IMG/VR virus record: IMGVR_UViG_3300025108_006280
Location: 1 to 31,392 of that record
Strand: one strand, 5' to 3'
DNA: 31,392 nucleotides
Source of the DNA: a virus
Positions 7,198 through 14,591 of the stretch are shown here, piece after piece. Both the position numbers and the translations under genes were made by a program. The stretch's first letter is position 1, and each line of letters starts with the position of its first letter. A model generated the notes under the pieces. It did not search any database and was not told the DNA's origin. It worked only from the letters and a program-made list of their open reading frames with translations.

Positions 7198-7362
7198 ATG
7201 AGCAACGCAAACACCGCAGTAAAGCCCGCAGCAAAGCCCGAGCCTGATCCTGTCTGCGACGCCTGCGGGGGGCCGGTCGTCGCTGATGACGCGCTCTGCT
7301 TCGCTTGCGCAGACGATGAGGACGCCAAGTTCGCGGGCGGCTGGGCTCTCGGTGATGACTAA
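7198..7362 (+). CDS. Small zinc-ribbon protein, 54 residues
   Basis: This is the first gene of the rightward operon. An Ala/Lys/Pro-rich N-terminus precedes CDACGG and CFACAD, two CxxC pairs 13 residues apart that should bind one zinc. The tail is acidic. It is probably an early protein acting on nucleic acid or a host protein. Its start is set by the near-leaderless promoter, and its end overlaps the next gene by eight bases. No family is recognised. Confidence 0.7.
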   Translation: MSNANTAVKPAAKPEPDPVCDACGGPVVADDALCFACADDEDAKFAGGWALGDD

Positions 7363-7648
7363 CTACTCCCTCGACCGCAAGCCCTGCCCCGACTGCCGCG
7401 CGCCGATGACGCTGGACGAGGAGGCGCTCTTGGACGTGTGCGGCCCGTGCTTCACTCGCCGCGAGGGCGCCTACGTCGACCTACCCCGCGAGCAGCGGGC
7501 GCACGAGGCCCGCGTCAGCAGCGTGCAAGTTCCCATCCTCGGCAGTGTCAAGGCTGTGGGCGGCACCTTCGACGGGTTCGTCTGCGTGGATGACTACGAT
7601 TTCGTTGCTGACGACCTCGCCTTTGACGCATGGCGGGAGACGCGATGA
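7355..7648 (+). CDS. Hypothetical protein with Cys pairs, 97 residues
   Basis: The N-terminal half carries CPDC and CGPC, a probable small zinc-binding module like that of the preceding gene. The C-terminal half is acidic and beta-rich (VKAVGGTFDGFVCVDDYDF). ATG 7355 lies inside the end of the upstream gene, and the frame could also begin at the adjacent GTG 7352. Two zinc-ribbon proteins in tandem suggest an early nucleic-acid-binding pair, but the role is unknown. Confidence 0.7.
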   Translation: MTNYSLDRKPCPDCRAPMTLDEEALLDVCGPCFTRREGAYVDLPREQRAHEARVSSVQVPILGSVKAVGGTFDGFVCVDDYDFVADDLAFDAWRETR

Positions 7649-7839
7649 AGCGCCGCACCCCCGACGACGAGGCCGGCATGGGCGCCGCCGTCGACGCCAT
7701 GTACCGCGAGGAACAGCGACTGCACGACGAGCACTCCTCGCGCCTCTACGCCAACTGCGCGCGCCACCCTGGGCGGTGGGACTGGCCGGCGGCCGTGAAA
7801 CACCTCGACGCCGATGAGCGGCGGGAGTGGAGGCGATGA
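7645..7839 (+). CDS. Hypothetical 64-residue protein
   Basis: This charged, mostly helical small protein starts at an ATG overlapping the previous TGA. It has one Cys-His pair in CARHPGRWDW and a very acidic/basic C-terminus (LDADERREWRR). No family is recognised. A frame extends five codons upstream, but the coupled start is preferred because every junction in this operon has the same form. Confidence 0.6.
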   Translation: MKRRTPDDEAGMGAAVDAMYREEQRLHDEHSSRLYANCARHPGRWDWPAAVKHLDADERREWRR

Positions 7840-8042
7840 CGCCCGCCCAACTCGCGCGCGCGGAGCACTACCGGCAGCGCTGGGACGCCATTGCTGCCGC
7901 CGCCGCCGATGTTATCGCCTTCTGTGCGTACCACCGCCACGAACCGTCCCGCCGCATGGTGATCCGCTGGTACACCGCAGCGAGCGCTGAGGCGCGCTAC
8001 AGCAGCATCCTAACGATCCACACCCTGGAGGAGACACCATGA
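7836..8042 (+). CDS. Hypothetical 68-residue helical protein
   Basis: The product is a helical Ala/Arg-rich protein (MTPAQLARAEHYRQRW) with no Cys pairs or membrane segment. Its ATG overlaps the previous stop and its stop overlaps the next start, so it belongs to the coupled early chain. Function unknown. Confidence 0.6.
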   Translation: MTPAQLARAEHYRQRWDAIAAAAADVIAFCAYHRHEPSRRMVIRWYTAASAEARYSSILTIHTLEETP

Positions 8043-8245
8043 CCCGAGCTGATGCCGTAGATGCGGCGAACGACTACGCGACCGCAGCCATCAACCGCGA
8101 CAACGTCGCCAACGCCATCGCTAAGGAGGTCGTCGCCGGCCTCCCGCCGAGCGTGGACGGGCCGCTCGTCGCCGCGTACCGCAAGGCCGATGCCGCGTTC
8201 CGCAAGGAGCGCCAGCGGATGGCCTCCGTAACGGTGGACGAGTAG
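8039..8245 (+). CDS. Hypothetical 68-residue helical protein
   Basis: The ATG overlaps the previous TGA. The upstream gene ends in codons containing GGAGGAG, which provides a ribosome site. The sequence is Ala-rich and helical with repeated Arg/Asp/Glu, fits a single helical hairpin, and has no recognised motif. Confidence 0.6.
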   Translation: MTRADAVDAANDYATAAINRDNVANAIAKEVVAGLPPSVDGPLVAAYRKADAAFRKERQRMASVTVDE

Positions 8246-8451
8246 TGCACGCCCTCACCCTGACCCTTGCCGTTGCCCTCATCCTCTCCGTTGCCGTCGC
8301 CTACGACATGCACCGCCGCCTCCGCGCGACCCTTGCGGACGCCAGCCGCCTACACACCCTCGTGGACTATTGGCACGCGCGATGCGGGCGCGAGGCTGGG
8401 CGCTATGAGGCCGCGTACATCGACGCGGTCGACGGAGGGCGGGAGCGATGA
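8245..8451 (+). CDS. Small membrane-anchored protein, 68 residues
   Basis: An N-terminal hydrophobic segment (about residues 3-20, ALTLTLAVALILSVAVAY) is followed by a charged helical domain, so this is a single-pass inner-membrane protein or a signal-anchor type. GTG 8245 shares its G with the preceding TAG. It lies in the early operon just before the annealing protein and far from the lysis genes, so spanin or holin is unlikely. Superinfection exclusion or host takeover are possible roles, unproven. Confidence 0.6.
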   Translation: MHALTLTLAVALILSVAVAYDMHRRLRATLADASRLHTLVDYWHARCGREAGRYEAAYIDAVDGGRER

Positions 8452-9011
8452 GCGATAACCCCCATGCCACGCTCGCTGATGCACTTGCCGCCGCCCAGGG
8501 CGAGATCCGTAACCCCGCCCTGGACGGCGTAAACCCACATTTTCGATCGAGGTTCGCCACGCTCGCCAGCTGCCTCAAGGCTGTACGCCCGGTGTTTGCC
8601 AAGCATGGCCTTGCCATCGTGCAGGCGCCCTCGTCACATGACGGCGGGGTCGCCCTCACGACGACCATCATGCACGGCGCGGGCACCATTGAAAGCACGG
8701 TTGCTTGCCGGTGCGGCTCCAAGGTCCAAGAAATGGGCAGCGCGATCACGTACCTCCGCCGATATGCACTGTGTTCGATGGTGGGGATCGTAGGCGACGA
8801 CGACGACGACGGGAATCAGGCCGTGGCAGGGTTCAGCTCCGTACTCAGCGAGGCCCGCTCCATGCTCGCGGACCGTTTTGGGCCGGGCTGCGCAGCCAGT
8901 GCGGACGAGGCCAATCGGTGGATTCAGGAGCAGTCCGAGGGGCGCTACAGCCTGGACACCCTCGATAGCGAGCCTGGGCAGATCCTGCGGCTGCTCAAGG
9001 AGTCGCCGTGA
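8448..9011 (+). CDS. erf: ERF-family single-strand annealing protein
   Basis: This 187-residue recombinase belongs to the ERF (essential recombination function) family, which anneals complementary single strands and promotes recombination or circularisation. The characteristic core is visible: NPHFRSRFATLAS (29-41), the GSAITYLRRYAL stretch (97-108) and a following Asp-rich loop (116-121). The C-terminal region is variable, as usual. ATG 8448 overlaps the previous TGA. A putative structure-specific nuclease lies two genes downstream, giving a small recombination module. This enzyme could also drive recombination between the 107-bp repeats on the other side of the control region. Confidence 0.9.
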   Translation: MSDNPHATLADALAAAQGEIRNPALDGVNPHFRSRFATLASCLKAVRPVFAKHGLAIVQAPSSHDGGVALTTTIMHGAGTIESTVACRCGSKVQEMGSAITYLRRYALCSMVGIVGDDDDDGNQAVAGFSSVLSEARSMLADRFGPGCAASADEANRWIQEQSEGRYSLDTLDSEPGQILRLLKESP

Positions 9012-9310
9012 AGCCGCGCCACTACCAGACCAGCGGCGGCACCGTGCATTACTGCACGCACCGCAGGGTGCCCTATCCGCACTACAGCTCAGTTTGTGGC
9101 CTGCGGGTGGTCCACCACGGCGCATGGCCGGACGTGCAGACGCGCGAGCCGGTGACGTGCCGCAAGTGCATTGATTCATCCGACCGCCATTCAGTGGGCC
9201 TGACCGCTCCAGCAGATGGGGATTCTCCCGCCGCTGGGGCGACCTCTGTGCAGTCGGATGGGCGGGGGGCGGTGCGCGCCGCATCGTCTCCCGCAGTTTC
9301 GGAGGAGTAG
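9008..9310 (+). CDS. Hypothetical Cys/His-rich protein, 100 residues
   Basis: GTG 9008 overlaps the annealing protein TGA. The N-terminal half carries scattered Cys and His residues (HYCTHRR, SSVCGLRVVHH, TCRKC) that could bind a zinc ion. The C-terminal half is low complexity, rich in Ala, Ser and Gly, and probably disordered. Its place between annealing protein and nuclease suggests a recombination accessory, by position only. Confidence 0.6.
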   Translation: MKPRHYQTSGGTVHYCTHRRVPYPHYSSVCGLRVVHHGAWPDVQTREPVTCRKCIDSSDRHSVGLTAPADGDSPAAGATSVQSDGRGAVRAASSPAVSEE

Positions 9311-9715
9311 ATGGGGGCCCGCAGCCGCCGCAAAGGCGCCCAGTGGGAGCGCGACGTCGCCAACCGCCTGGGCGAGTGTTACCCCGCCGCGATCCGTGGG
9401 GTCGGGCAGGCACAAGCGGACTCGCCGCTTGCCGACGTCGAGGGCACGCCCTGGTGGGTCGAGTGCAAAGTGGGGCAGCGCCCGAACATCTACGCCGCCA
9501 TCCGCCAATCCGAGGAGGCGCGCGACGATCGCCCCTGGCTCATCGTCGCCCGCAAGAACAGCCCAGGCGGCTCCGCGCCGTCCGTGGACACCGTGACGAT
9601 GAGCTTGGACGAGTTCGCACGCCTCGTGGGCCGTCCGCAGGGCGGGTGCCCGTGCCGCGCCTGCCGCACGAGGCTGGGCGGGTCATCCGCGAGTTTTGAG
9701 ATAGATGTGCCATGA
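9311..9715 (+). CDS. PD-(D/E)XK nuclease, probable Holliday junction resolvase
   Basis: This 134-residue protein opens with SRRKGAQWERDVANRL, the conserved basic/Glu helix of archaeal and phage Hjc-like resolvases. It then has Asp (ADVEG) and WVECK, the D...ExK catalytic core. The C-terminal CPCRACRTR adds a possible zinc knuckle. It should cleave branched DNA made during replication or recombination. The ATG directly follows the previous TAG. It ends the rightward operon, and its stop lies within the following hairpin. Confidence 0.8.
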   Translation: MGARSRRKGAQWERDVANRLGECYPAAIRGVGQAQADSPLADVEGTPWWVECKVGQRPNIYAAIRQSEEARDDRPWLIVARKNSPGGSAPSVDTVTMSLDEFARLVGRPQGGCPCRACRTRLGGSSASFEIDVP

Positions 9716-9741
9716 CTGGGTACCCAGGAGGTACCTAGTCA
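9713..9741. terminator. Hairpin between convergent operons
   Basis: A 12-bp stem (one G-T pair) pairs 9713-9724 with 9730-9741 around a 5-base loop (sequence begins TGACTGGGTACC). It separates the end of the rightward operon from the end of the leftward late operon. There is no T tract on either side, so termination would be atypical or factor-assisted. The hairpin is certain as sequence, its function is inferred. Confidence 0.6.
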
Positions 9742-9756
9742 AACCGCGACGCTGCT

Positions 9757-10170
9757 CTATCGGGGCGCCGCCTTGATACTCCTCGCCGCCGCCTCGATCG
9801 CCACCTGTAGCAGCGACCGCACCAGGGCTAGGATCTGGCGGTTGCACACACACCCGCTCTTGTCCTCGATGGCGTCCGCGATGAGTCCAACGCCCGACCC
9901 TGCCGCCATCGTGATCCCGTCCACCACAGCCACCTCAGCATCGCTCAGGGGGCCGTCGACGTTGTCGTCTGTATCGGTGGGGTCGATGTGGGCAGCAAAG
10001 CGCGTAGCGAGCGCCTCAGGCATGCCCTCGGCCTTGAGCTTACGCATACCGATCGCCGTCGCCATGCGCATCTTCACGCCGCCGGGCACGGCGCGCGGCT
10101 CCACAGTGAGGGCGGCATCGAGGGCGACGGCGGCGATAGTGTCGCGGGCGTCGGGGGTGAGGTGGATCAT
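9757..10170 (-). CDS. Hypothetical 137-residue protein
   Basis: This is the last gene of the leftward late operon. It is helical and Ala-rich, with an acidic central stretch (DPTDTDDNVDG) and one CVC pair. I see no signal peptide or clear membrane segment, although GITMAAGSGVGLIAD is mildly hydrophobic. It follows the lysis genes and its ATG overlaps the previous TGA. Function unknown. Confidence 0.6.
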   Translation of the reverse strand: MIHLTPDARDTIAAVALDAALTVEPRAVPGGVKMRMATAIGMRKLKAEGMPEALATRFAAHIDPTDTDDNVDGPLSDAEVAVVDGITMAAGSGVGLIADAIEDKSGCVCNRQILALVRSLLQVAIEAAARSIKAAPR

Positions 10171-10370
10171 GCGGACTCAGCCCCCCGTGGGTCACCTAGA
10201 CGCTTCCACGAGTCGGCGCCGATGAGGGCGATAATGAGCCCCTCGGCGCGGTCCACGATGGGCTTGAGTTCCTCCCACGTCGCGTCAGTGTAGGCGATGA
10301 GCAGGCCAGCCAGGGCGAGCACGACGAGGCCGGCGAGGGAGAGGCGAACGCGGTTTGAGTTCATCGGCAT
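10167..10370 (-). CDS. Small membrane protein, holin candidate, 67 residues
   Basis: A strong hydrophobic segment (about residues 10-27, LSLAGLVVLALAGLLIAY) is followed by an amphipathic linker and a weaker second one (GLIIALIGA). Two close starts, ATG 10370 and ATG 10364, resemble the dual starts of some holins. Position three genes after the holin-like coiled-coil protein and two after the endolysin supports a lysis role, as holin or antiholin. Confidence 0.6.
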   Translation of the reverse strand: MPMNSNRVRLSLAGLVVLALAGLLIAYTDATWEELKPIVDRAEGLIIALIGADSWKRLGDPRGAESA

Positions 10371-10389
10371 TGGGCATAGTAACGCAGGA

Positions 10390-10557
10390 TCACCACACCG
10401 ACAGCGCGAGGCGCACGACGGCGGCGAGGACCAGCACCCGTGCCACCGTCACCCACGGCGGCACCTCGGAGCGGGTGATGACGCGCCGCCCACAGTCGCG
10501 GCAGCGCAGCACGCCATGCTCAAGTGCTGGGCGATGGCCGGCAGTCCAGCAGCTCAT
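10390..10557 (-). CDS. Small tail-anchored Cys-pair protein, 55 residues
   Basis: The ATG overlaps the endolysin TGA. The N-terminal half contains CRDCGRR, one CxxC pair (plus Cys3), and the C-terminus is hydrophobic (VTVARVLVLAAVVRLAL), suggesting a C-terminal membrane anchor. It lies within the lysis cluster and could be part of it. No family is recognised. Confidence 0.55.
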   Translation of the reverse strand: MSCWTAGHRPALEHGVLRCRDCGRRVITRSEVPPWVTVARVLVLAAVVRLALSVW

Positions 10558-11144
10558 TTGCTGTGGTCCCACCGCTCATAGGTGCCGCCGACGTGCCGCA
10601 ACTGCTGACCCTTCGGCGCCCCGGTGCCGTGGTAGGACACGTGGACGTGTCCCTTATCGTCGTAGGTGATCAACTGCCGGAAGGGCAAGCGCATCGCCAC
10701 GACGGCGGCGGCGAGGTCGAGGGCGGTCATCCCCCTTACCTTGATATCGGCCGCGCGCCCCCTGACGTGGTCCGACCCCGGGGCGCCCCCGACAGCGGCG
10801 TTTACTGCCGGGCTGCGGTAGCCGCTCGTCACGGTGATGGGTTTGCCCAGGTGGCGCCGCAGCGGATCAAGGATGACGCGGCATAGTTCTGCAAGCTCCT
10901 GGCGCGTGATGAGGCAGGGGTCATTCGGCAGACGCTGGGACGTGCACGACAGCTCCTCCAACGTAAAGAACTCGGAGCCCCAAGGGGGCGCTTCTTCGAG
11001 GTCGTTCGCCAGCCCATCGAGGCGATCGGCGGCTGTACGGACCGCAGACGCCGAGCGGCGCGACGGGCTAGCGGTGCGCTCAAGGCGCGCGGCGATGGTG
11101 CGGAGCGCCTCGGCCTCGCGGCGTAGGTATTCGATCTGACTCAT
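10554..11144 (-). CDS. M15 zinc peptidase endolysin
   Basis: This 196-residue lysis enzyme belongs to the M15A D-Ala-D-Ala carboxypeptidase/endopeptidase group, which cuts peptidoglycan peptides. The C-terminal domain has TSGYRSP (106-112), the zinc ligands His126 and Asp133 in SDHVRGRAAD, and the third ligand in GHVHVSY (165-171, His166 or His168). The first 50 residues form a charged coiled coil, less common for these enzymes, which may mediate cell-wall binding or oligomerisation. There is no signal peptide, so release probably depends on the holin-like neighbours. Confidence 0.88.
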   Translation of the reverse strand: MSQIEYLRREAEALRTIAARLERTASPSRRSASAVRTAADRLDGLANDLEEAPPWGSEFFTLEELSCTSQRLPNDPCLITRQELAELCRVILDPLRRHLGKPITVTSGYRSPAVNAAVGGAPGSDHVRGRAADIKVRGMTALDLAAAVVAMRLPFRQLITYDDKGHVHVSYHGTGAPKGQQLRHVGGTYERWDHSK

Positions 11145-11153
11145 CGCCCGATG

Positions 11154-11486
11154 TTAGCCCACAAACTTAGCTAGGACCGTCATTGCAAGGATGAGGGCGG
11201 CCAGCCCGCCTGACCAATAGGCGATGCGGTGGCCTACCTTCCGCAGTGACTCGTCTACGCCGGCCTGCCATAGCTTGAGGTCGTGGCGGTGCTCCGCGTA
11301 GGTGGCGAGCGTCACAAACTGCACGGGGCCCGATCGTCCCTCACGGTCTTGAGCTACCGCAATCCACGTCTCGACCTTGCGGAGGCGATCATCAACGGCG
11401 CTTGCCCCGTCCCGAACGTCTGCGGCGATGCGTTCGATGGACTCGGCTACACGCTGCTCTAGTGCCGCCATGTCATCCTGTGCCAT
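11154..11486 (-). CDS. Holin-like protein with coiled coil and C-terminal anchor, 110 residues
   Basis: A long helical, charged N-terminal region (residues 1-85) precedes one C-terminal transmembrane segment (about 90-107, YWSGGLAALILAMTVLAK). This topology resembles XhlA-type hemolysin/holin accessory proteins next to endolysins. Its ATG lies 14 bases inside the receiver-domain gene. It could alternatively be a tail-lysis linker protein. Holin function is inferred from position and topology. Confidence 0.65.
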   Translation of the reverse strand: MAQDDMAALEQRVAESIERIAADVRDGASAVDDRLRKVETWIAVAQDREGRSGPVQFVTLATYAEHRHDLKLWQAGVDESLRKVGHRIAYWSGGLAALILAMTVLAKFVG

Positions 11487-11928
11487 GGGGTGGCCCCAGG
11501 GAGAGCGCTAACGCCTCGTGGGCGGCGGTGGCGAGGCAGGCAAGTGCGCCTTCAACGGCGCCGAGCGCGCGGTGCCCCTGGCGCGTCTTGCGGCTCACAG
11601 CGAGCAGGCGGCGGTGTATGAGGTCGGCTGACGCTGGCTTCTCGATAACGTCCGCGATGCCCTGCTCAGATAGGAGCCGCTCAAACTCCTCAGTGGGCAC
11701 CGTGCCCGTGTGGATGACCACGGGGGTACCGCCGGCCGCGCCCGTGATGCGTGCGATCGTGTCGGTGGGCGTGGTGCCTATTGTCAAATCCGCGAGGATC
11801 ACATCTACGTCGTAGGCAGCGACGTCGGCGGCGTCGGCGGCGCCCTCAGTGGCCCACCCGAGGATCCCAAGCGCGGCGCTCAGGACCATCCTGAGCGTGG
11901 GGTCGTCATCTATGACGAGCACGCGCAC
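11473..11928 (-). CDS. Stand-alone response-regulator receiver domain (CheY-like)
   Basis: This is a 151-residue protein, from GTG 11928, with a complete receiver domain. The acidic pair is Asp8/Asp9 in VIDDD, the phospho-acceptor is Asp47 in VILADLTIG, the switch Thr is Thr74 in VVIHTGT and the conserved Lys is Lys97 in VIEKPAS. These are all the residues needed to bind Mg and be phosphorylated. There is no output DNA-binding domain, only about 40 helical Ala-rich residues. It sits between a tail gene and the holin-like gene, so it would be made late. It might sense or intercept host phosphorelay signals or gate lysis; these roles are inference. No kinase is encoded in the window. Confidence 0.85.
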   Translation of the reverse strand: MRVLVIDDDPTLRMVLSAALGILGWATEGAADAADVAAYDVDVILADLTIGTTPTDTIARITGAAGGTPVVIHTGTVPTEEFERLLSEQGIADVIEKPASADLIHRRLLAVSRKTRQGHRALGAVEGALACLATAAHEALALSLGPPHGTG

Positions 11929-11933
11929 GGCTA

Positions 11934-12641
11934 CTACTCGGCCGGGAAGTAGGTAAGGGTCCCTGACTCGATGGTGATCACACCAGCGTAGGAGGTCCAA
12001 TTGCCGACGATCAGGCCAATCTTCGCCACCGATCCAACGACGTCGTCCTCAGCGGACCGCACGGTTGTCCACGAGGCGCCGTCCGATGACTCCTCATAGA
12101 GGATATCCGAGCCCGATCGGCTGGTGCGGTAGTGCCAGTGACTTGTGGGATCGACGGACGTGCCCCCGTCAGTCTCGCCCACCTGTTCCAGGCCGATGAC
12201 GGCTCGCGCCCGCACCTTGGTCGAGTTGTCGTTCGCGGTCGTCAGCAAGAACGCGGAATCGTTCCCACGCGGCCAGCACGCACCGGGGCCGGCGAAAAGG
12301 TGCGTAGTGGACGCCGAGGTCGTCTCGTACTTCATTTTAAGCTCAACGGTCCAATCCCCGACCGCGTCCACGGTCAGCGCCAACGCCTCATCATCAAAGA
12401 GCGTGCCGTTTTCATAGGCCGGCCGGAAGTGACTGCCCTGGACGGCGGTGTTCAGGACCGACTCGGATCCGTCCCCCACGATGCTCGTGAAGTTGCCGCC
12501 GGGATCGTGGAGGTCGAACCCATCCCACATACCGCCGTCCACGATCCCGTCCGAAACGGTGAACGTGCCGCTGCCGGGGGACAATGAGAGCACTGTCGCG
12601 GCGGTGGCGCCGCCGCCCGCCCTGATGATCTTGACCGCCAT
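11934..12641 (-). CDS. Probable virion surface or tail protein, 235 residues
   Basis: The sequence is beta-rich and almost Cys-free, of the kind seen in phage tail-tip or lectin-like (concanavalin/LamG) domains, with strands around WTVELKMKYETTSASTTHLFAG. Near the C-terminus lies SSDGASWTTV, an Asp-box-like motif that also occurs in the 1078-residue tail protein with matching DNA. ATG 12641 overlaps the previous TGA; a TTG one codon upstream is a weaker alternative. A role in host recognition is inferred. Confidence 0.65.
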   Translation of the reverse strand: MAVKIIRAGGGATAATVLSLSPGSGTFTVSDGIVDGGMWDGFDLHDPGGNFTSIVGDGSESVLNTAVQGSHFRPAYENGTLFDDEALALTVDAVGDWTVELKMKYETTSASTTHLFAGPGACWPRGNDSAFLLTTANDNSTKVRARAVIGLEQVGETDGGTSVDPTSHWHYRTSRSGSDILYEESSDGASWTTVRSAEDDVVGSVAKIGLIVGNWTSYAGVITIESGTLTYFPAE

Positions 12642-12937
12642 CAAACAACCATCACGTTGACGTTGGGCGTGCCACTGTCGCTCTTGACGTCGATGAGTAC
12701 GTCGGTGCCGGGCCGCTTGGCGAAGCTCCAGACGTCTTTGGCAGCGAGCGCGGGCGCCTCGATGAAGTCGCCGCCGCCGACCTGAAACTTGACGGTCATA
12801 ACGAGGGCGTCGTCATCAAGCCACAGCTCGACCGCCGCGCCGCAATTCTCGATGTATATCTCATTGCCGCTACCCAGGTAGCTAGAGCTGACGGCGACAG
12901 CCTTGGTCAGTTCCCGGTCGATCGTTGTGAGTGCCAT
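12641..12937 (-). CDS. Small tail-associated protein, 98 residues
   Basis: This beta-rich protein has no Cys cluster or membrane segment and follows the tail hub gene. A good AGGAG lies eight bases before its ATG. Size and composition suit a small virion decoration or tail-tip component. No family is recognised. Confidence 0.65.
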   Translation of the reverse strand: MALTTIDRELTKAVAVSSSYLGSGNEIYIENCGAAVELWLDDDALVMTVKFQVGGGDFIEAPALAAKDVWSFAKRPGTDVLIDVKSDSGTPNVNVMVV

Positions 12938-12959
12938 GCGATGTGCTCCTGTTGGTTGG

Positions 12960-14588
12960 TTATACCGCCCACTCTTGGGCGCGGCTCAAGATTCGTAGTT
13001 GGACGTCGAACACCTCCAGCGGCCCCCAAGGCATCGCGTCCACGAGGGCCACGGCGCCGGACAGGCCAATGTCCGAGTCGGTGATCTTCACCACGTCCCC
13101 AGGCTTGATCCACGCCATATCCCGGGGAAGGCTGTAGGACACGAGGCGGTGCTGTAGCGCGTGCGCGTTAGCCTTCCATGCAGCGACGCGCCCGGCTGTG
13201 GCGGCGTCGCAGATGACCGCGCTGGTGATCTCCTTGACGCGGTGCCCGTACATCGCATTGCTACGCTCGCATAGCAGGGAGGTTACCGCCGACGACTCCA
13301 GCGCCGCAGTCTCCCCCGATCCCGTGACCACGGCGCGGGCCGTGTACTTGTCCGACTCGCTATCAATGCGATAGGACAGCCGCCACTCGTTGGCGACATC
13401 GTCGCGCGGCGAGTAGGACACGGCGCTGGCCCGCTCCACGAGCCCCCCGTCTGCGTCGATGTGGGCAACAGCATCACTCGCTGATGCGTCCCAGTCATAC
13501 CAGACAAAATAGAGCCCCCCGCCGCCGCCGCCCATGCGCGCGGAGATCGGGAGCACCGGCAGGATATGTTCCCGCACGAAATCCCACGGGGAGAAGCGGG
13601 CATCGGCTGACGCCGTCGCCGTCCAGTCGAGCAGGTAGGCGTTCATACGCGGCACAAGGGCGGCGACGCGCCCCCGGTCCCAACGAATCGTGGAGCGGGC
13701 CAGCCACCACACGAGCACGTCACCGGCACCACGCATCAGCGACCCGCCGACCATCATGCCGCCCGAGTGCGTGGACGTCCCCCAGCGGACCCAGTATGCG
13801 TCGCCGCCATCGTCGCGCGTGATGGTCGTGCCGGGCTCGAACAGGTCCACGGTTGCCACTGGGTTGCCGTCGCCGTCACTGCCGTCTTCGACGGTGAAGG
13901 TATCGCCGGGTGTGTCGTCGGTGACGTTGCGTATGGCGACCGTGCCGCCCTCGCAGTGGTGGCCCGCAATGAGCAGGGTCATGCCCGTAATGGGGTCGGA
14001 TCCTGTGACGCTGACGACGAGGCCCGGCGATCCAAATGCGTCGGGCTCCTCCAGCGGTGGGGCGCCGCCGATCCATGGATACATCTCCCCTAGTGCCTTC
14101 TCGTCGGCATTAGGCCACGTGTCGTCATCCACGACCGCGCGCACGGGGGGCCACAGCGCGCGGTCATCGAAGGGCATCTCCTCAAGCGCGAAGGTGATCG
14201 GCTGTCCGGCCGTCTCATACTGTGGATCCCTGACGACCCCGTCGATCACCGTGATCGCCTCCGTGGTGCCCTCTGCCCATAGCAGGAGCCTCGCCGTAGC
14301 GCTGCCCAGGTGGAAGCCCCTGGCGACGAGGTCAGGCACGTCTACGCCGGGGGGTAGCGTGAGGGTGATGCTGACGGATCGCGGCGCTGGACTGTCCGAC
14401 AGCGGATCGACGCTGTCCATCAGCGGCCCGCCAACGTCCAGCCCGTCAAGCCACTCCTCGGCGCCGTGCCCGTAGGCGTCGGCCGTCACGTGCTGCTCGC
14501 TGTGGAAGTAGTGGCGCCCTCCCCACGTCAGATCAAGGAGCCAGTGCAGCCCCTCAGACTTGCGCAACTGGTCGCGGCTCCACTGCAC
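12960..14588 (-). CDS. Tail hub / baseplate-like protein
   Basis: This 542-residue protein has the layout of siphovirus tail-tip proteins: beta-rich N-terminal domains, a Gly/Asp-rich middle and a C-terminal region (ending VVKITDSDIGLSGAVALVDA and VFDVQLRI) like the hub domain of J/gp27-type proteins. It probably plugs the distal end of the tail tube and carries adhesion proteins. The start is GTG 14588, shortly after the stop of the large tail protein. Confidence 0.7.
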   Translation of the reverse strand: MQWSRDQLRKSEGLHWLLDLTWGGRHYFHSEQHVTADAYGHGAEEWLDGLDVGGPLMDSVDPLSDSPAPRSVSITLTLPPGVDVPDLVARGFHLGSATARLLLWAEGTTEAITVIDGVVRDPQYETAGQPITFALEEMPFDDRALWPPVRAVVDDDTWPNADEKALGEMYPWIGGAPPLEEPDAFGSPGLVVSVTGSDPITGMTLLIAGHHCEGGTVAIRNVTDDTPGDTFTVEDGSDGDGNPVATVDLFEPGTTITRDDGGDAYWVRWGTSTHSGGMMVGGSLMRGAGDVLVWWLARSTIRWDRGRVAALVPRMNAYLLDWTATASADARFSPWDFVREHILPVLPISARMGGGGGGLYFVWYDWDASASDAVAHIDADGGLVERASAVSYSPRDDVANEWRLSYRIDSESDKYTARAVVTGSGETAALESSAVTSLLCERSNAMYGHRVKEITSAVICDAATAGRVAAWKANAHALQHRLVSYSLPRDMAWIKPGDVVKITDSDIGLSGAVALVDAMPWGPLEVFDVQLRILSRAQEWAV

Positions 14589-14591
14589 GGA

